Source: Pavlovales sp. CCMP2436 (taxonomy: Eukaryota; Haptophyta; Pavlovophyceae; Pavlovales). Taken from it: a stretch of 10,640 nt of DNA. The notes under the pieces were generated by a model. The model saw only the letters and a list, made by a program, of their open reading frames with translations, was not told the DNA's origin and did not search any database. Location: positions 50,215 to 60,854 of the forward strand of contig MU631726.1 in assembly GCA_026770615.1 (NCBI GenBank), in the 5' to 3' direction. Of the stretch, positions 1-9,439 are shown piece by piece (the first letter of the stretch is position 1; the number at the start of each line of letters is the position of its first letter). The position numbers and the translations under genes were made by a program.

Positions 1-96
1 CCCAAGCCAGCGCAGCCGACTAAGGCACGCAGCAGGCAATGGGCGACGCAGCGCTCAGACCAGCACAACATTCAGAACAGTCAGACGCCAGCTTGA
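1..96 (+). other. Left outer flank, possible end of a host coding exon
   Basis: The first 75 bases are moderately GC-rich and differ from the AT-rich DNA that begins just inside the inverted repeat. Frame 1 is open from base 1 to a TGA at 94-96, reading a Gln/Ser/Thr-rich peptide of 31 residues whose last residues lie inside the left inverted repeat. No conserved motif is visible and an open frame this short is expected by chance. It could be the last part of a gene that continues to the left, or non-coding host flank. Confidence 0.2.
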
Positions 97-106
97 ATCC
101 CTATCA
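76..106 (+). repeat. Left 31-bp terminal inverted repeat
   Basis: The repeat begins AACAGTCAGACGCC and ends CCCTATCA, and is matched perfectly in reverse complement at 10438-10468. The AT-rich composition of the viral-like fragment begins directly inside it, which makes this the structural boundary of the insert. Confidence 0.85.
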
Positions 107-109
107 GTA

Positions 110-158
110 AATATAATAGACATCACCCTAACCCCTACATTAATATAATAGACATCAC
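110..158 (+). repeat. Two direct copies of a 17-bp AT-rich motif, 32-bp period
   Basis: AATATAATAGACATCAC occurs at 110-126 and again at 142-158. Within the coding frame of the viral-like fragment a period of 32 rather than 33 suggests another lost base between the copies; restoring the frame would give two NIIDIT peptides. It fits the repetitive character of the gene that follows. Confidence 0.7.
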
Positions 159-337
159 AACAATAGTCGATACAAAAGCAGATAAATCAATAGTAGAATC
201 GCCCAAAATTAGATATGATAACATGATTACATCAAATACCAACAAATTTTCAAATTATTACACAATTCAAGACACTGATACATATCTATTTTATAAAATT
301 AATGGTTCAATGTTTAACGTGTTACGCAATGTCATTA

Positions 338-690
338 ATTCTTCAAATAATCGTTACGATAGTAACATACTGGAATTACAAAACAGACCAACCAGTTCAG
401 TAGTTAATGATCAGGATTTAAAAAATTATCAAATGTGGTTTCGTCAAATACTTCAAATATCGTTACAAAAGTTAATGCCGTAAATTACAACTTGAATAAT
501 GTAAATATATCAAGCAATTTGGCATTAAAATTAAATATATCTGATCACAATATTCTTAACAATATAGTTAATTCATCAAATACGCGATATGATAGCAATA
601 TTATCGAATTACAAAACAGACCAACCAATTCAAACAATTCAGTAGTTAAAGATCAGGATTTTATAAATTTATCAAACGTTGTTTCGTCAA
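338..690 (+). repeat. Diverged tandem coding repeat within the viral-like gene
   Basis: The stretch starting near 338 (ATTCTTCAAATAATCG) is repeated near 571 (ATTCATCAAATACGCG), and both copies run on through GAATTACAAAACAGACCAACCA and GATCAGGATTT with substitutions and a small in-frame insertion in the second copy. The offset of 233 bases is one short of 78 codons, consistent with a one-base deletion between the copies. At protein level the second copy continues into SNVVSSKLN, which is also recoverable in the other frame after the first copy. Confidence 0.75.
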
Positions 691-1548
691 AATTGAATAT
701 AACCGATTATAATAGTAATCTTGTACAAATAAACTCAAACATTGATAAAAAATCAAATATAAATAATGTCTTTTATAGATACCAGACATATGACAGGGAT
801 GCGATAAATGAACGTGTTGCGTGGTTAAGTAATACTAAGGAATTAATTGATATTTGTAATTCGAATAACAAATGGAAAACAGATTCTTCGAGGGCCAAAT
901 TTCTTGGTAGGAGTCTAAAAATAAGGAGATTATTTGGACCATTGAAAAGTAGAATGAGTCAGAATACATACGAAGAATTAGACAAGAAATATAAAGAATG
1001 GGATGGTATCGCTACTATAAAACAGCGTACAAACTCTGCGTCAACGTTGTTTTACTCATTCGATGCTATTAAAAGCGAGATTTTGAAATTATACGGTAGG
1101 AAATCATATGAAAATCTGCTGATGATGTTATATATAACGAGGTTATCGGTCGTGATGATTTCCAACTTACGATGGCATATGAAAAATCTGCCATGGTTTC
1201 AAAAGATGTTAATTATATAAATTTGATATCTCAAAACGAGAGTGAAATTCATATGAATGCTCTTAAAACCAAGGGGTCTCTAAATAAGCTTGTATTTAAA
1301 GAATCGAAACCCGTGACTAATCTAATCGTAGAATTACATAGCTCATCAGATGTTTTACCGTCCAAATTATTCCCAACTGAAAATGGTAACGGGAGAATTG
1401 TTAAATCTAATGATGCGTTTGTGTTATCAATTGGCATTATTCGCGTGGTAGTTGAGAAAATAGTAAATGTTAGCGGATTTGGAAAAGATACTCCAGTATC
1501 AACACGTATCGCTGATTTTGAGGACATAGCTGTTGTGATGGAAGCGAC

Positions 1549-1598
1549 ATGCCCCCGGAGGGCATCTTTTGCGACAGCACAACCGAAAAAAATCGGTT
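1549..1598. other. Two small hairpins at the viral-like/host junction
   Basis: ATGCCC (1549-1554) pairs with GGGCAT (1560-1565), and AACCGA (1581-1586) pairs with TCGGTT (1593-1598) across a loop of six A residues. They sit at the end of the AT-rich viral-like sequence and just before the rise in GC. Hairpins mark transcript ends in some giant viruses, so a 3'-end role is possible, but 6-bp stems are weak evidence. Confidence 0.4.
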
Positions 1599-1710
1599 CA
1601 CCCTCCCGACTGTTATATTAATCTGGCGTTCCGCAAGCAGGGGAGTCTCGCCGCGGCGGGGAGCGAGGAGCGACGCGAGGCCCGCCAAGAAGGCGCGCGG
1701 CGCGGGGGCG
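1599..1710 (+). promoter_or_regulatory. Junction and putative 5' flank of separase
   Basis: Composition changes from AT-rich to very GC-rich at about 1620-1645. A TATA-like TTATATTAAT lies at 1612-1621, roughly 90 bases before the chosen ATG at 1711. The separase frame is open upstream through this stretch back to 1522, so an earlier ATG at 1549 or an upstream exon cannot be excluded. GCAAGCAG ending at 1640 could serve as a splice acceptor if the AT-rich DNA sits in a 5' intron. Promoter function is inferred from position only. Confidence 0.3.
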
Positions 1711-4700
1711 ATGTGCGAACGGGTGCTCTCACTGCTCGAGCAGGACCTGCCGTTTGGCACGCTCGAGGAGGAGCTCCGCGCTGCGACACTCCCCTTCGCC
1801 CAGCTCAAGCCGTCAAAGACGAGCAAGACGCAGAAGCACACGTGAGCCGCCCCGCACGCTGCCAGCCGCGCGCCCGCTCGCGACGCGCCGTCGCCCGCTG
1901 AGACATGCGCCCCACCCGCCGTGATGCGACCGCACGCCGCGCAGTGAGCTTGCGCGCACGTTTGGCATCGCGCTGGTGCAGGTCGCCAGCCGCGCGCTCA
2001 AGCTGGTGCTGGCGGCGAGCGAGGAGCCGGCAGACACGCCACGCGCGCATAGCCTGCTCCGCTGCGCGGCGCTCGCGCTCGGGCTATTGTGCAAGGTCAG
2101 GGGCTGCCTCTCGTTCAAGCCGCTCGACCTCGAGCGCGTGCAGTACACGCTCGCTGTCAAGGCCGCCGACTGGGGGCTGGTACGCGCGCGCAGACGCACG
2201 CCCCGCTGCCGCTGCAAATGACCGACCGAACGCCGACCGACTGACTGACGCCCCCCCCCCCCATTGTGCCCTTCCTTTGCGCGCGCAGCTCGACGAGGCG
2301 CGCACGGCGACGGCGCAGATGCTCGATGCACTTGGCGTGGAGCACACGCTGTTTGCGGCCGAGCCCGTGCGTGCGCTGCGCTGCGTGCGCGACCCTTCCG
2401 CCGCCGACCCCGCCGCCGGCGCCGCACTCGTTGCCGGCGCGCTCGGCCAGATCGCGCTCGCGCCGGGCGGCGCGGACGAGAGCGTGGGCGTGCTGCTCGC
2501 GCTGCTCAAGGCCGCGATGAGCTGGGTCGAGTGCGCGCGCGCCGGCGGCGCGGACGCGCCGCCGGCCACCTCACTGGCCCAGCTGTGCGCCTCGCTCTGG
2601 CGCGCCGGCGCGCGCGCGCTCGCGCGCATCGAAGCAGCCGCGCAGCCCGCCATGCCGCCGCTGCTATCGCTGCGCACGGATTGCCGCGTTGCGTGCCTCG
2701 CGTTCCTCTGCTGCGCTGCGCACGCACAGCCCGCCCTCCTCGCGACGCACGCGCTCGGCGACGCCGCGGCGCTCGCGCGCGTGGGCGCGGCGGGCCGGCT
2801 CGCCGCGGTCGGGCTGCTCGAGGGCGTGCTCGCGCGGCTCAGCGCGTACGGTGGCGGCGGGTCCGAGAGCGGTGGCGTGGGTGGCGCGCGCGCCGGCGAG
2901 GTCCTCGCCGCCGGCCTCGCGCTCGCGGGCGCGGCGCTCACCCACGCGGCCGAGGACGGGCAGGCGGCCGCGCACGCACCCGCCTCTCACGCGCTCATGC
3001 TGCAGCTCGCGACCGACGGTAGCAGTGGCGCGCTCGGCGAGCTCGTGCGCTGCGCCGCACGCTGCCGCCTGCTGCTCCTCGCGCTCGCCCTCGCGAGCTC
3101 GACGGCGGCGCAGTCTGCCGCGGGCGGCGGCCGCGCCAAGCCGGCGACGCAGGCGCGCGGCGCAGCGCGCGCTCGCGGCGCAAGCGGTGGCGACGGCGAC
3201 GGCCAGCCAGCAGAGGCCGACGTGGACGGCGTGCGCGGCGCGGCCGACGCGGCGTGCGCGGCGTTGAAGCAGCTGGCCGCGCGTCTGCCCGACGCGCTCG
3301 CCGGCGCAGGCTCGGCGGGCGCGCTCGCTGCGCACCGCGCGTGCGTCGCCGAGCTGCAGTCGCTGTACCGCGCGCTCTCCGCCGCCGACGCCTCCGCCGA
3401 CGGCCATACTCCGCCCCTCAGCGCCGCCGACGCAGCCGCGCTCGAGCGCGCGGCCGCCGCGCTCGCCGCCGTCGTGATCTGCGCGTGCGACGCGCCGGAC
3501 GCGCCGGCGGGCGACGGAGGGCCGCGGGGGGGCGCACGCCAGCTGTACGCCCGCCTCCGCCCCGTCGGCGCAGGGGCGCTTGCCACCGCCGCGCGGCTCG
3601 CGCTCGCGAGCTACGCGGTGCAGCCGGCGGAAGCGGCGGAGGGGACGGAAGGCGCGGAGGCGTGGGGCCGCGCGGCCTCCCACTTCGAGGCGGCGGCCGC
3701 CTGGCTGCGCCCGCCCACCGCGGCGGCCGCTGAAGGGGCGGACGCGGAGACGGCAACCTGGCTCGCGGGCCAGGCGCACGCGCACGCGGTGCGCGCGTGG
3801 CGCGCGCGCGCCCTCGCGCCCGGCGCGCGGCTGAGCGACGCGGCCGCCCGCCTTGGCGGCGTTCGTGCGCTGCTGCCGGCGGCGCTGCTCGGCGCGCGCT
3901 GCCGCCTCGCGCTCGGTTCGCCGGCCGACGCCCTCACCGCGTGTGCGCAGCTCGTCGAGGCGGCCTGTGCGCACCCCGCGGCGCGCGCCTGCGACACGCG
4001 CGCCGCCGGTGGCCGCTGCGCGCGCTGCGCCACCGTGCTGCGCGCCGAGCTGCGCGCGGGCGACGACGACGCGCCGATCGCGGGTGGCCCCGAGGCGAGA
4101 GCGCGCGCGCCAGCTCTCGAGCCTATCCTGCGCGAGCTCGCGCGCGCCGCCGTCGCAGCGGGCCCGGTGGCGGGCAACGGCCCGCCCGCCGGCGCGGCGC
4201 AGCCGGACGCCGCCGAGGCGCCGTCGCCCAAGCGCCGTGGGGGCAGCGGCGGCGCGCGCGCGCGGCAGGGCGCGGCGGCGCGCGGCGGGGGCGGCGGTGC
4301 GCCGGCCAGTGGATGGCCGCCGGGGGCACTGGCAGATGAGGCGACGGCGCTTGTCGCCGCGCTCAGCAGCGGCCTCGCCCGCGGCGGCGCTCCCGCCGAG
4401 GCCGAGGCCGACGGCGGCGTGGCGATGCGCACATGCGAGGAGGGCTGCGCGCTCGCGGCGCTCGTGGGCGGGCTGTGCGCGCAGCTTGCCGCCCTTGCCG
4501 CCGCACCCGGAAGGGACGTCGCCGACGCCGACGCGCGCGCCGCGCGGGCGCTCGCGCTGGCCGTCGAGTGCGCGCGCGCCGCGCTCGGCGCGTGCGGCGC
4601 AAGTGGGGAGCCGGAGCCGTGCGCGCCGCCCTCGGCGGCGCGGGGCGCCAAGCCGGCTGCGCGCGGCGGCGCGGGCGGCGCGCGGCACGGCGCGGGCGCA

Positions 4701-7700
4701 GCCGAGGGCGAGGGCGACGAGCTGGCGGCAGCGCTGGGCGCGGCCGCGCGCGCCGTACTCGCGCTCTCGCTCGCCGAGGCCGCCGCAGACGCCGAGGCCG
4801 CCGCCGCCGACGCCGCGCACAGGGCAGCCAGCGCCGCGCCGGGCGAGGTAGCGGGTGGCGCGCGGAGCGAGCGCTCCGAGGCCGACGGCGCGAGCTGGGG
4901 CGCCGCGCCTGCTGCGCGCGTGTGCGCCGACCCGCCGGACTGCGCGTGGCGCGCACTGGCGGGCGCAACGCCGCTGCTCGAGCTTTCTGGCGCCGCCGCG
5001 CCGCAGCCGCCGCCGGGCCTAGGCGCGCGCGCACGCTTCGGGATCGCGTGCGCCGCTGCTGCCGCGCAGCTGACCGCGCCGGCCGCCGCGCCAGCTGACG
5101 GCGGTAGCGCGTCCACCGCGGGCCGCGCGGCGGTGGGCGTGGCGAGCGCGCTGCTCTGCGCGCGCGCGCACGCGCTCTGCGCCGCCCTGCTCGAGCCCGC
5201 CACCGCGGTTGCTCGCAACGGCGTCGGGGCCGACGCCGAGGCGGTCGCGGACTCGAGGGACTCCCCCGCGGAGGAGGAGGCGGTGGCGGGCGGCGGCGAT
5301 TCCGCGGAGGCGCTCGCGTCGTGGGCCGCCGCGGCGCGCGTCACGGCCGACGCCGCCAACGCGGCCGCGGGCTGGCGCGACGCGCTGGACGCGGCGGGCG
5401 GCGACGGGGCCGCGGGCAGCGGCGCGGCGGAGTGCGGCGCGGCGCGGCTGCTTGCCGACGCAGCGCCGGTCGAGGCGGTCGGCTGGCGGCTGCTCCGCCT
5501 CGGCGCGCGTGCGCGCGCGCTCGGCCGCCCCGCGCTGGCGCTGCGGCTTGCCGGGGCGGTGGCGCGCCTCGCGGTCGACGGGGCGCGGCTCGGCGCCGAG
5601 GCGGCGGCGCTCGCGCGCGCCGTCTCGGCCGAAGAGGGACTCGCCGGTGCCGACGACGCGGCCTGTGACGACGCCGACGACGTCGCGGCGGGCGCGGCGG
5701 AGGCGGGCGCGGATGGCGAGGTCGGTGGCTGGCCTGCGGTGGCGTGCGCGCGCGCCGCCGCCGCCGACGCGCGCGCCCGCGGCGAGGACGGCGCGCTCGG
5801 CCGCGCGCAGGCGGGTTGGCAGCGCGCGCTGCGCCTGTGGACCGCGGCGGCGCGGCCGGTGCCCGCCGCGGGCGGCCGCGCCGGTCGACCGAGCAGCGCC
5901 GTGCCCGGCTGGCTGGTGCGCGACAACGTGCGCGACACCCTCTTCGAGCTCGCGCGCACGTTTGTGCTGCGTGGCGCGCCGAGCGACGCGCGGCGCCACC
6001 TGGCCAAGGCGAACGCGCTCGCGCGCGACGTGGCGGCGCACAGCGCCGGTGCGCTCGCCGCGCGCGCGCTCGGCGCCGAGGTCGCTGCGCGCAGTGGCGG
6101 CGCGGACGCGGCGCGCGCGCTCGGCGCGCCACTGCGCGCCGCGGTCGCCGCAGCCGCCGCGCGCGGGCCCGCGGCGAACGGGCCGACGGCGTTCGCCGCG
6201 GCGCGCTGCGCGCTTGCGCTCGCGACCGTTGCGCTGTGCGAGGGCGACGCAGCGGCGGCGGCGGAGTGGGCGGGGCGCGCGGCGGACGTGGGCGCCTTGG
6301 CAGGTCGCGGCGAGGGCGAGGACGAGGCCGCGCTGCGGCCGAGCGCGGAGGCCCTCGCGGCCATGCGCGCGCATGCGGCGGCGCTCGGCGCGCGCGTGGC
6401 GGTTGCGGCGCTCACGCGGGCGCGCGAGGGGGGCGCGGGCGAGGGCGAGAGAGCGGCCGCACGCGTCGGGCTCGAGGGGGCGCTCGAGGCGCTCGGCGCG
6501 GCGCTGCGGCAGCCGTGCGCGCCCGTCGAGGCGCTGCTCGCCCGCGCGGCCGCCGCCGGCGCCGAGGCCGCCGCCGCCGCCGCCCCGCCGCCGGCCGCCG
6601 CTGCAGCCAAGTCCGCGACCAAGCCCACCGCTGCGCGCGGCTGCGCCAAGCCCGCCGGCGCCGCCTCACGCGCGCAGCCGGCGGGCGGGGTGGCGTGCTT
6701 GGCGCACGCCGACGCGCTGCGCGCTGCGCTCGCGCGCTGCCCGGCCGACGGGCCGCCCGCGGTGCTAGGCGCGCTCAACCGGGCGCTCGCCGCGCTCGCC
6801 GCGGGTACGCCGCTCGCAGGCGCCGCCGGTGCGCACGGCGTAGCCGACGCGACCGCCGCGCTCGCGCTCGCGCTCTCCGTCGGTGTGGGCGCCGCGCAGC
6901 TGGCCACCGCCGTGCGCGCAGCCCGCGAGGCCTCCGGCACGGCGGCTGCTGAGCGAGCGCCACCACCGCTGCCGGCCGTGCCTTCCTGCGACGCGTGCGC
7001 GGATGGCGCGACGCTCGACGCGGCGCTCGCGCGCGCGCCAGCGCAGATGACCACGGTCGTCGTCGCGATCTCGCCCGCCGGCGACGCGCTGCTCGTCGCG
7101 CGGCTGCGCGTCGGCCGGCCGCCGCTGCTCGCGAGCTGCGCGCTGCCCCACTCGGCGGCAGAGCGCGCCGCCGCCTGCGCCGCCGCGCCCGAGCTGGCCG
7201 ACCGCTCCGAGGCGGAGCTGCACGCGCGCCTCGCGCTGCCCGCGGGCCCGCTGCAGAGCGCGCTTGTCCGCCTCGAGCGCATCCTGCGCGCGGGCCGCGA
7301 CGTGGCCGCGGGTGGTGGCGCCTCGGCGACGACGGCCAGCTCGGGTGCGGCGGCGGACGACGCGCGCTCGTCGGCAAGCGCGGAGGCGCCGACCGCGCCG
7401 GCGCCAGAGGGCAAGCGCCGCGCGCGCAAGGCCGCGCCGCCGAGCGCGGCAGCCACGGCGTCCGCCGCCGAGGGGGCGGCGAGCGCCGCCGAGGAGGCGA
7501 GCGACGAGACGGGCGAGGTGGGCGCCGCGGGCACGCCGGTGAAGGCGCACGCGCGCCGCGCCGCGTGGTGGGCGGGGCGGCGGGCGGTCGACGCGGAGCT
7601 GGGCGGCTGGATCGAATGGCTCGACGCCGCGCTCGACGCACCCGTGCGCGCGCTCCTCGCCGGCGGCGGCCTCGACACCGCGCGCGAGGCCGGCGCGGAG

Positions 7701-8816
7701 GCGGCGGCCGCGCGCGTGTGCGCTGCGCTCGGCGGCACGCCGGCGGGCGGGCGGGCGTATGAGTGGGCGCTCTGCGCGCTTGGTCTCCTCGCCACGCAAG
7801 CCCGCGAGGCGCCGCCCTCCGATGCGCAGGCGGACACGCGCGCCCTCTCGGCGCACCTGCTCCGGCTGCATCGTGCCGACGCCGCGGTCGACGGCGCCGC
7901 GCCGCCCGACGAGCTCGACGGCCTCGCTGCGCTCCTTGCCGCCGAGGCCGAGGCGCTCCACGCGGTCTTGGCCAGCGGGGGGGGGGAGGGTGCCGGCCTC
8001 GGCCCGGTGGTGCTCCTCATCGACGGGCCGCTGCAGCGCGTGCCTTGGGAGTCATTGCGCGCACTGCGGCCTGCGGAGGGCGTGTGCCGCATGCCGTGCC
8101 TCGAGCTGCTTGCGCAGGCGCTCGCGCGGCCACGCGCCGAGCAGCTGCAGCCCGTGGCTAAGGTGGGCGCGAAGCCCGCAGCGCAGGCAAAGGGCGGGAA
8201 GGGGCGCGAGCGCGCACCGGCCAGCGCGCCCGCGGCCGGCGCGCCAGCAGTTGGCACGCTCGCGGCTGTCGACATCTGCCGGACCTTCTACGTGCTCAAC
8301 CCGGCGGGCGACCTGGCACGCACGCAGACCGCCTTCGAAGACGACTTCTCGCGCGCGCGCGGCTGGCGCGGCGTCGCGGGCGCGCCGCCGAGCGGCGGCG
8401 CGCTGCTCGAGGCGCTCGCGAGCGCGCAGCTGCTCCTCTATTGTGGCCACGGCTCGGGCGACCGCTTCGTGCGCGCCGAGCGCGTGCGCGAGCTGCCGCT
8501 CTGCGCCGCCGCGTGGCTGATGGGCTGCAGCTCTGGCGCGCCCGCGTTCGCAGGCGAGTTCGAGCTGCCGACGATGCACGGCAGCTATCTACTCGGCGGC
8601 AGCCCGGCGGTCATCGCCACGCTCTGGGACGTGACGGACGGCGACATCGACCGCTTCTGCGCCGCGCTGCTCGAGCGCTGCTCCACGCACGACGGCGTCT
8701 CGCTGCCGTGTGCGCTCGCGCATGCGCGCTCCGCCTGCAAGATGGCGCACCTAGTAGGCGCCGCACCCGTGTGCTATGGCATCCCCGCGCGCTTCTACGA
8801 GGCCGCGCAGTGCTAG
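1711..8816 (+). CDS. ESP1: Separase (cohesin-cleaving cysteine endopeptidase, peptidase C50), three exons
   Basis: Separase cleaves the kleisin subunit of cohesin at the metaphase-anaphase transition and is held inactive by securin until APC/C destroys it; that is family knowledge. The spliced model joins 1711-1841, 1945-2179 and 2289-8816 (about 2297 aa); human separase is about 2120 aa and Arabidopsis about 2180. The C-terminus carries the C50 signature: VLLIDGPLQRVPWESL (about 2030-2046), TFYVLNPAGDLARTQ (from 2121), YCGHGSGDRF with catalytic His2176, AWLMGCSSG with catalytic Cys2202, GSPAVIATLWDVTDGDIDRF, and GAAPVCYGIPARF. Much of the rest is Ala-rich helical repeat, with a TPR-like segment near 1333-1390 (LFELARTFVLRGAPSDARRHLAKANALA). 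Lys/Pro/Arg-rich linkers near 403, 768, 906, 1562, 1829 and 2079 break it up; SPKRR at 768 and KRRARK near 1829 could be nuclear signals. I chose ATG 1711 because it opens exon 1 just upstream of a good donor; 1549 is an alternative. The catalytic call is very secure, the N-terminal model less so. Confidence 0.93.
1842..1944 (+). other. Separase intron 1 (103 bp, GT-AG)
   Basis: The donor is CAC|GTGAGC and the acceptor CGCGCAG|TGAG. Exon 1 ends two bases into a codon (AC) and exon 2 begins with T, restoring Thr and then reading ELARTFGIALVQVASRALKLV, which is clean helical protein. Without splicing the exon 1 frame stops at 1843-1845. The phase match across the junction supports the intron strongly. 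Confidence 0.8.
2180..2288 (+). other. Separase intron 2 (109 bp, GT-AG) with long polypyrimidine tract
   Basis: The donor is GGGCTG|GTACGC. The 3' end has CTGACTGAC, a branch-point-like sequence at 2241-2249, then a run of twelve C (2251-2262), a pyrimidine-rich CCCTTCCTTT and GCGCGCAG|CTCGAC. Both ends are in phase 0, joining KAADWGL to LDEARTATAQM. Its lower GC and out-of-frame content set it apart from the exons. Confidence 0.85.
8004..8804 (+). other. Separase protease (C50) domain
   Basis: This is the conserved caspase-like fold of separase. The His codon at 8448-8450 and Cys codon at 8526-8528 are 26 residues apart, the same spacing as His2003/Cys2029 of human separase. The stretch from GHGSG through DVTDGDIDRF is unbroken. 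An inserted Lys/Ala/Pro linker (about 8155-8255) lies inside the domain, between the PWESL strand region and the FYVLNPAGD motif. Confidence 0.95.
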
Positions 8817-8975
8817 CACTACTATGTCTAATTGATTGTTATAGTCGTCTCTAGCGGAGACAACCTGGTCCTTGCGTTAGTGCAACGGGTCATGGGTTGA
8901 GGGGCTGCAGGGCGAGGAGAGTGAGGGGCTGCGTCCTGCCTGCGAAAAGATCCCAACATTGGCGCCGATGATATC
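8817..8975. other. Separase 3' flank with small hairpin
   Basis: GC drops immediately after the TAG stop at 8814-8816. GTCTC (8847-8851) and GAGAC (8857-8861) form a 5-bp stem about 30 bases past the stop. No AATAAA is present. GAGGGGCTG is repeated at 8897-8930. The stretch probably holds the separase 3' UTR and the junction with the following pseudogene region; I see no gene. Confidence 0.35.
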
Positions 8976-9436
8976 TCACTTTTCCCGAAAATTGGTGTCG
9001 GGTTCCCCAGAATAGTTTTTACTACATACATAGAAGTAGTTACCAGCCGGGACGGGAAAGAAGATTTGATTCTTAACCTGGGCCAGGGTAAAATGATTTG
9101 CTCGCCAACTTGCAATACTCAGGATGTTTTGATCCAAGTAAAGCTTTGAAGATACGTCTAGACGTAGAATTGAGTGGGGAAAACTCCAGTTCTTCAGTTC
9201 CACACCTGATTCAAACGGAACTACAGAAATGGCCTTCGATGTGAATGTGATATTTTCAGCGTATGAGTTACATACGCCCCCTCACTTTGAAGGCCGTTCT
9301 CTCGTACTTTCGCTTACTACTTCCTGTTATATCCGAAGTTGTCGATCCGCAGTACCAAAGTTGTTCCCCGTCAAATTCTGCGCCTAGGTATACCTTTAAA
9401 GTTGGTAACTATTATGAGAACCATATCCAGACAAGG
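8976..9436 (-). pseudogene. Minus-strand pseudogene remnant, unrecognised protein
   Basis: The best-preserved part (9203 down to 8976) encodes about 75 residues containing ILRLDVSSKLYLDQN and FFPVPAGNYFYVCSKNYSG, ending in TGA. The same frame extends upstream with sensible protein (ENITFTSKAISVVPFESG) but meets four stops before 9436. The neighbouring frames carry fitting pieces, for example FKVRGG before a G-run near 9276-9281 and LVLRIDNFGYN further up. That pattern is what frameshift decay leaves. The sequence has the beta-rich look of a fibre or structural protein, but I cannot name a family. GC is intermediate, unlike separase. It may be a viral or transposon gene remnant, or a decayed host gene. 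Confidence 0.4.
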
Positions 9437-9439
9437 ATA

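Larger units (their letters stand above)
97..1548 (+). pseudogene. Decayed AT-rich, Asn/Ser-rich viral-like repeat (fibre-like) protein gene fragment
   Basis: I do not recognise the family. The reading is open from 97, straight out of the inverted repeat, with no ATG before 223, so the 5' end is probably missing. Three segments (97-483, about 435-1220, about 1112-1548) are one gene broken by two one-base losses. An internal repeat proves the first: a motif around SSNxRYDSNIxELQNRPT followed by SVVxDQD occurs in both of the first two segments and lines up only if a base was lost in the A-run near 420-425. The second lies in the A-run at 1111-1114. The N-terminal half is Asn/Ser/Ile-rich with phrases such as SSKLNITDYNSN, typical of low-complexity fibre or coiled stalk proteins of giant algal viruses. 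The C-terminal half is ordinary globular sequence. The frame runs to a stop at 1619-1621, but composition suggests the viral part ends near 1548-1620. No membrane segment or signal peptide is clear. The viral link is inference from composition and style. Confidence 0.55.

Noticed and set aside
1905..2288. Separase read as a single exon from the ATG at 1905
   Set aside because: The first part of that frame is Arg-rich and crosses intron 2; the spliced model with phase-matched GT-AG introns gives far better protein sequence.
2664..4820. A 718-codon minus-strand open frame
   Set aside because: Arg/Gly/Ala-rich composition typical of antisense reading of GC-rich coding DNA; it overlaps separase fully.
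3611..8275. A 1554-codon open frame on the minus strand
   Set aside because: It is the antisense shadow of the GC-rich separase gene; low-complexity Ala/Ser/Arg content and no recognisable motif, and very GC-rich DNA rarely contains stop codons in any frame.
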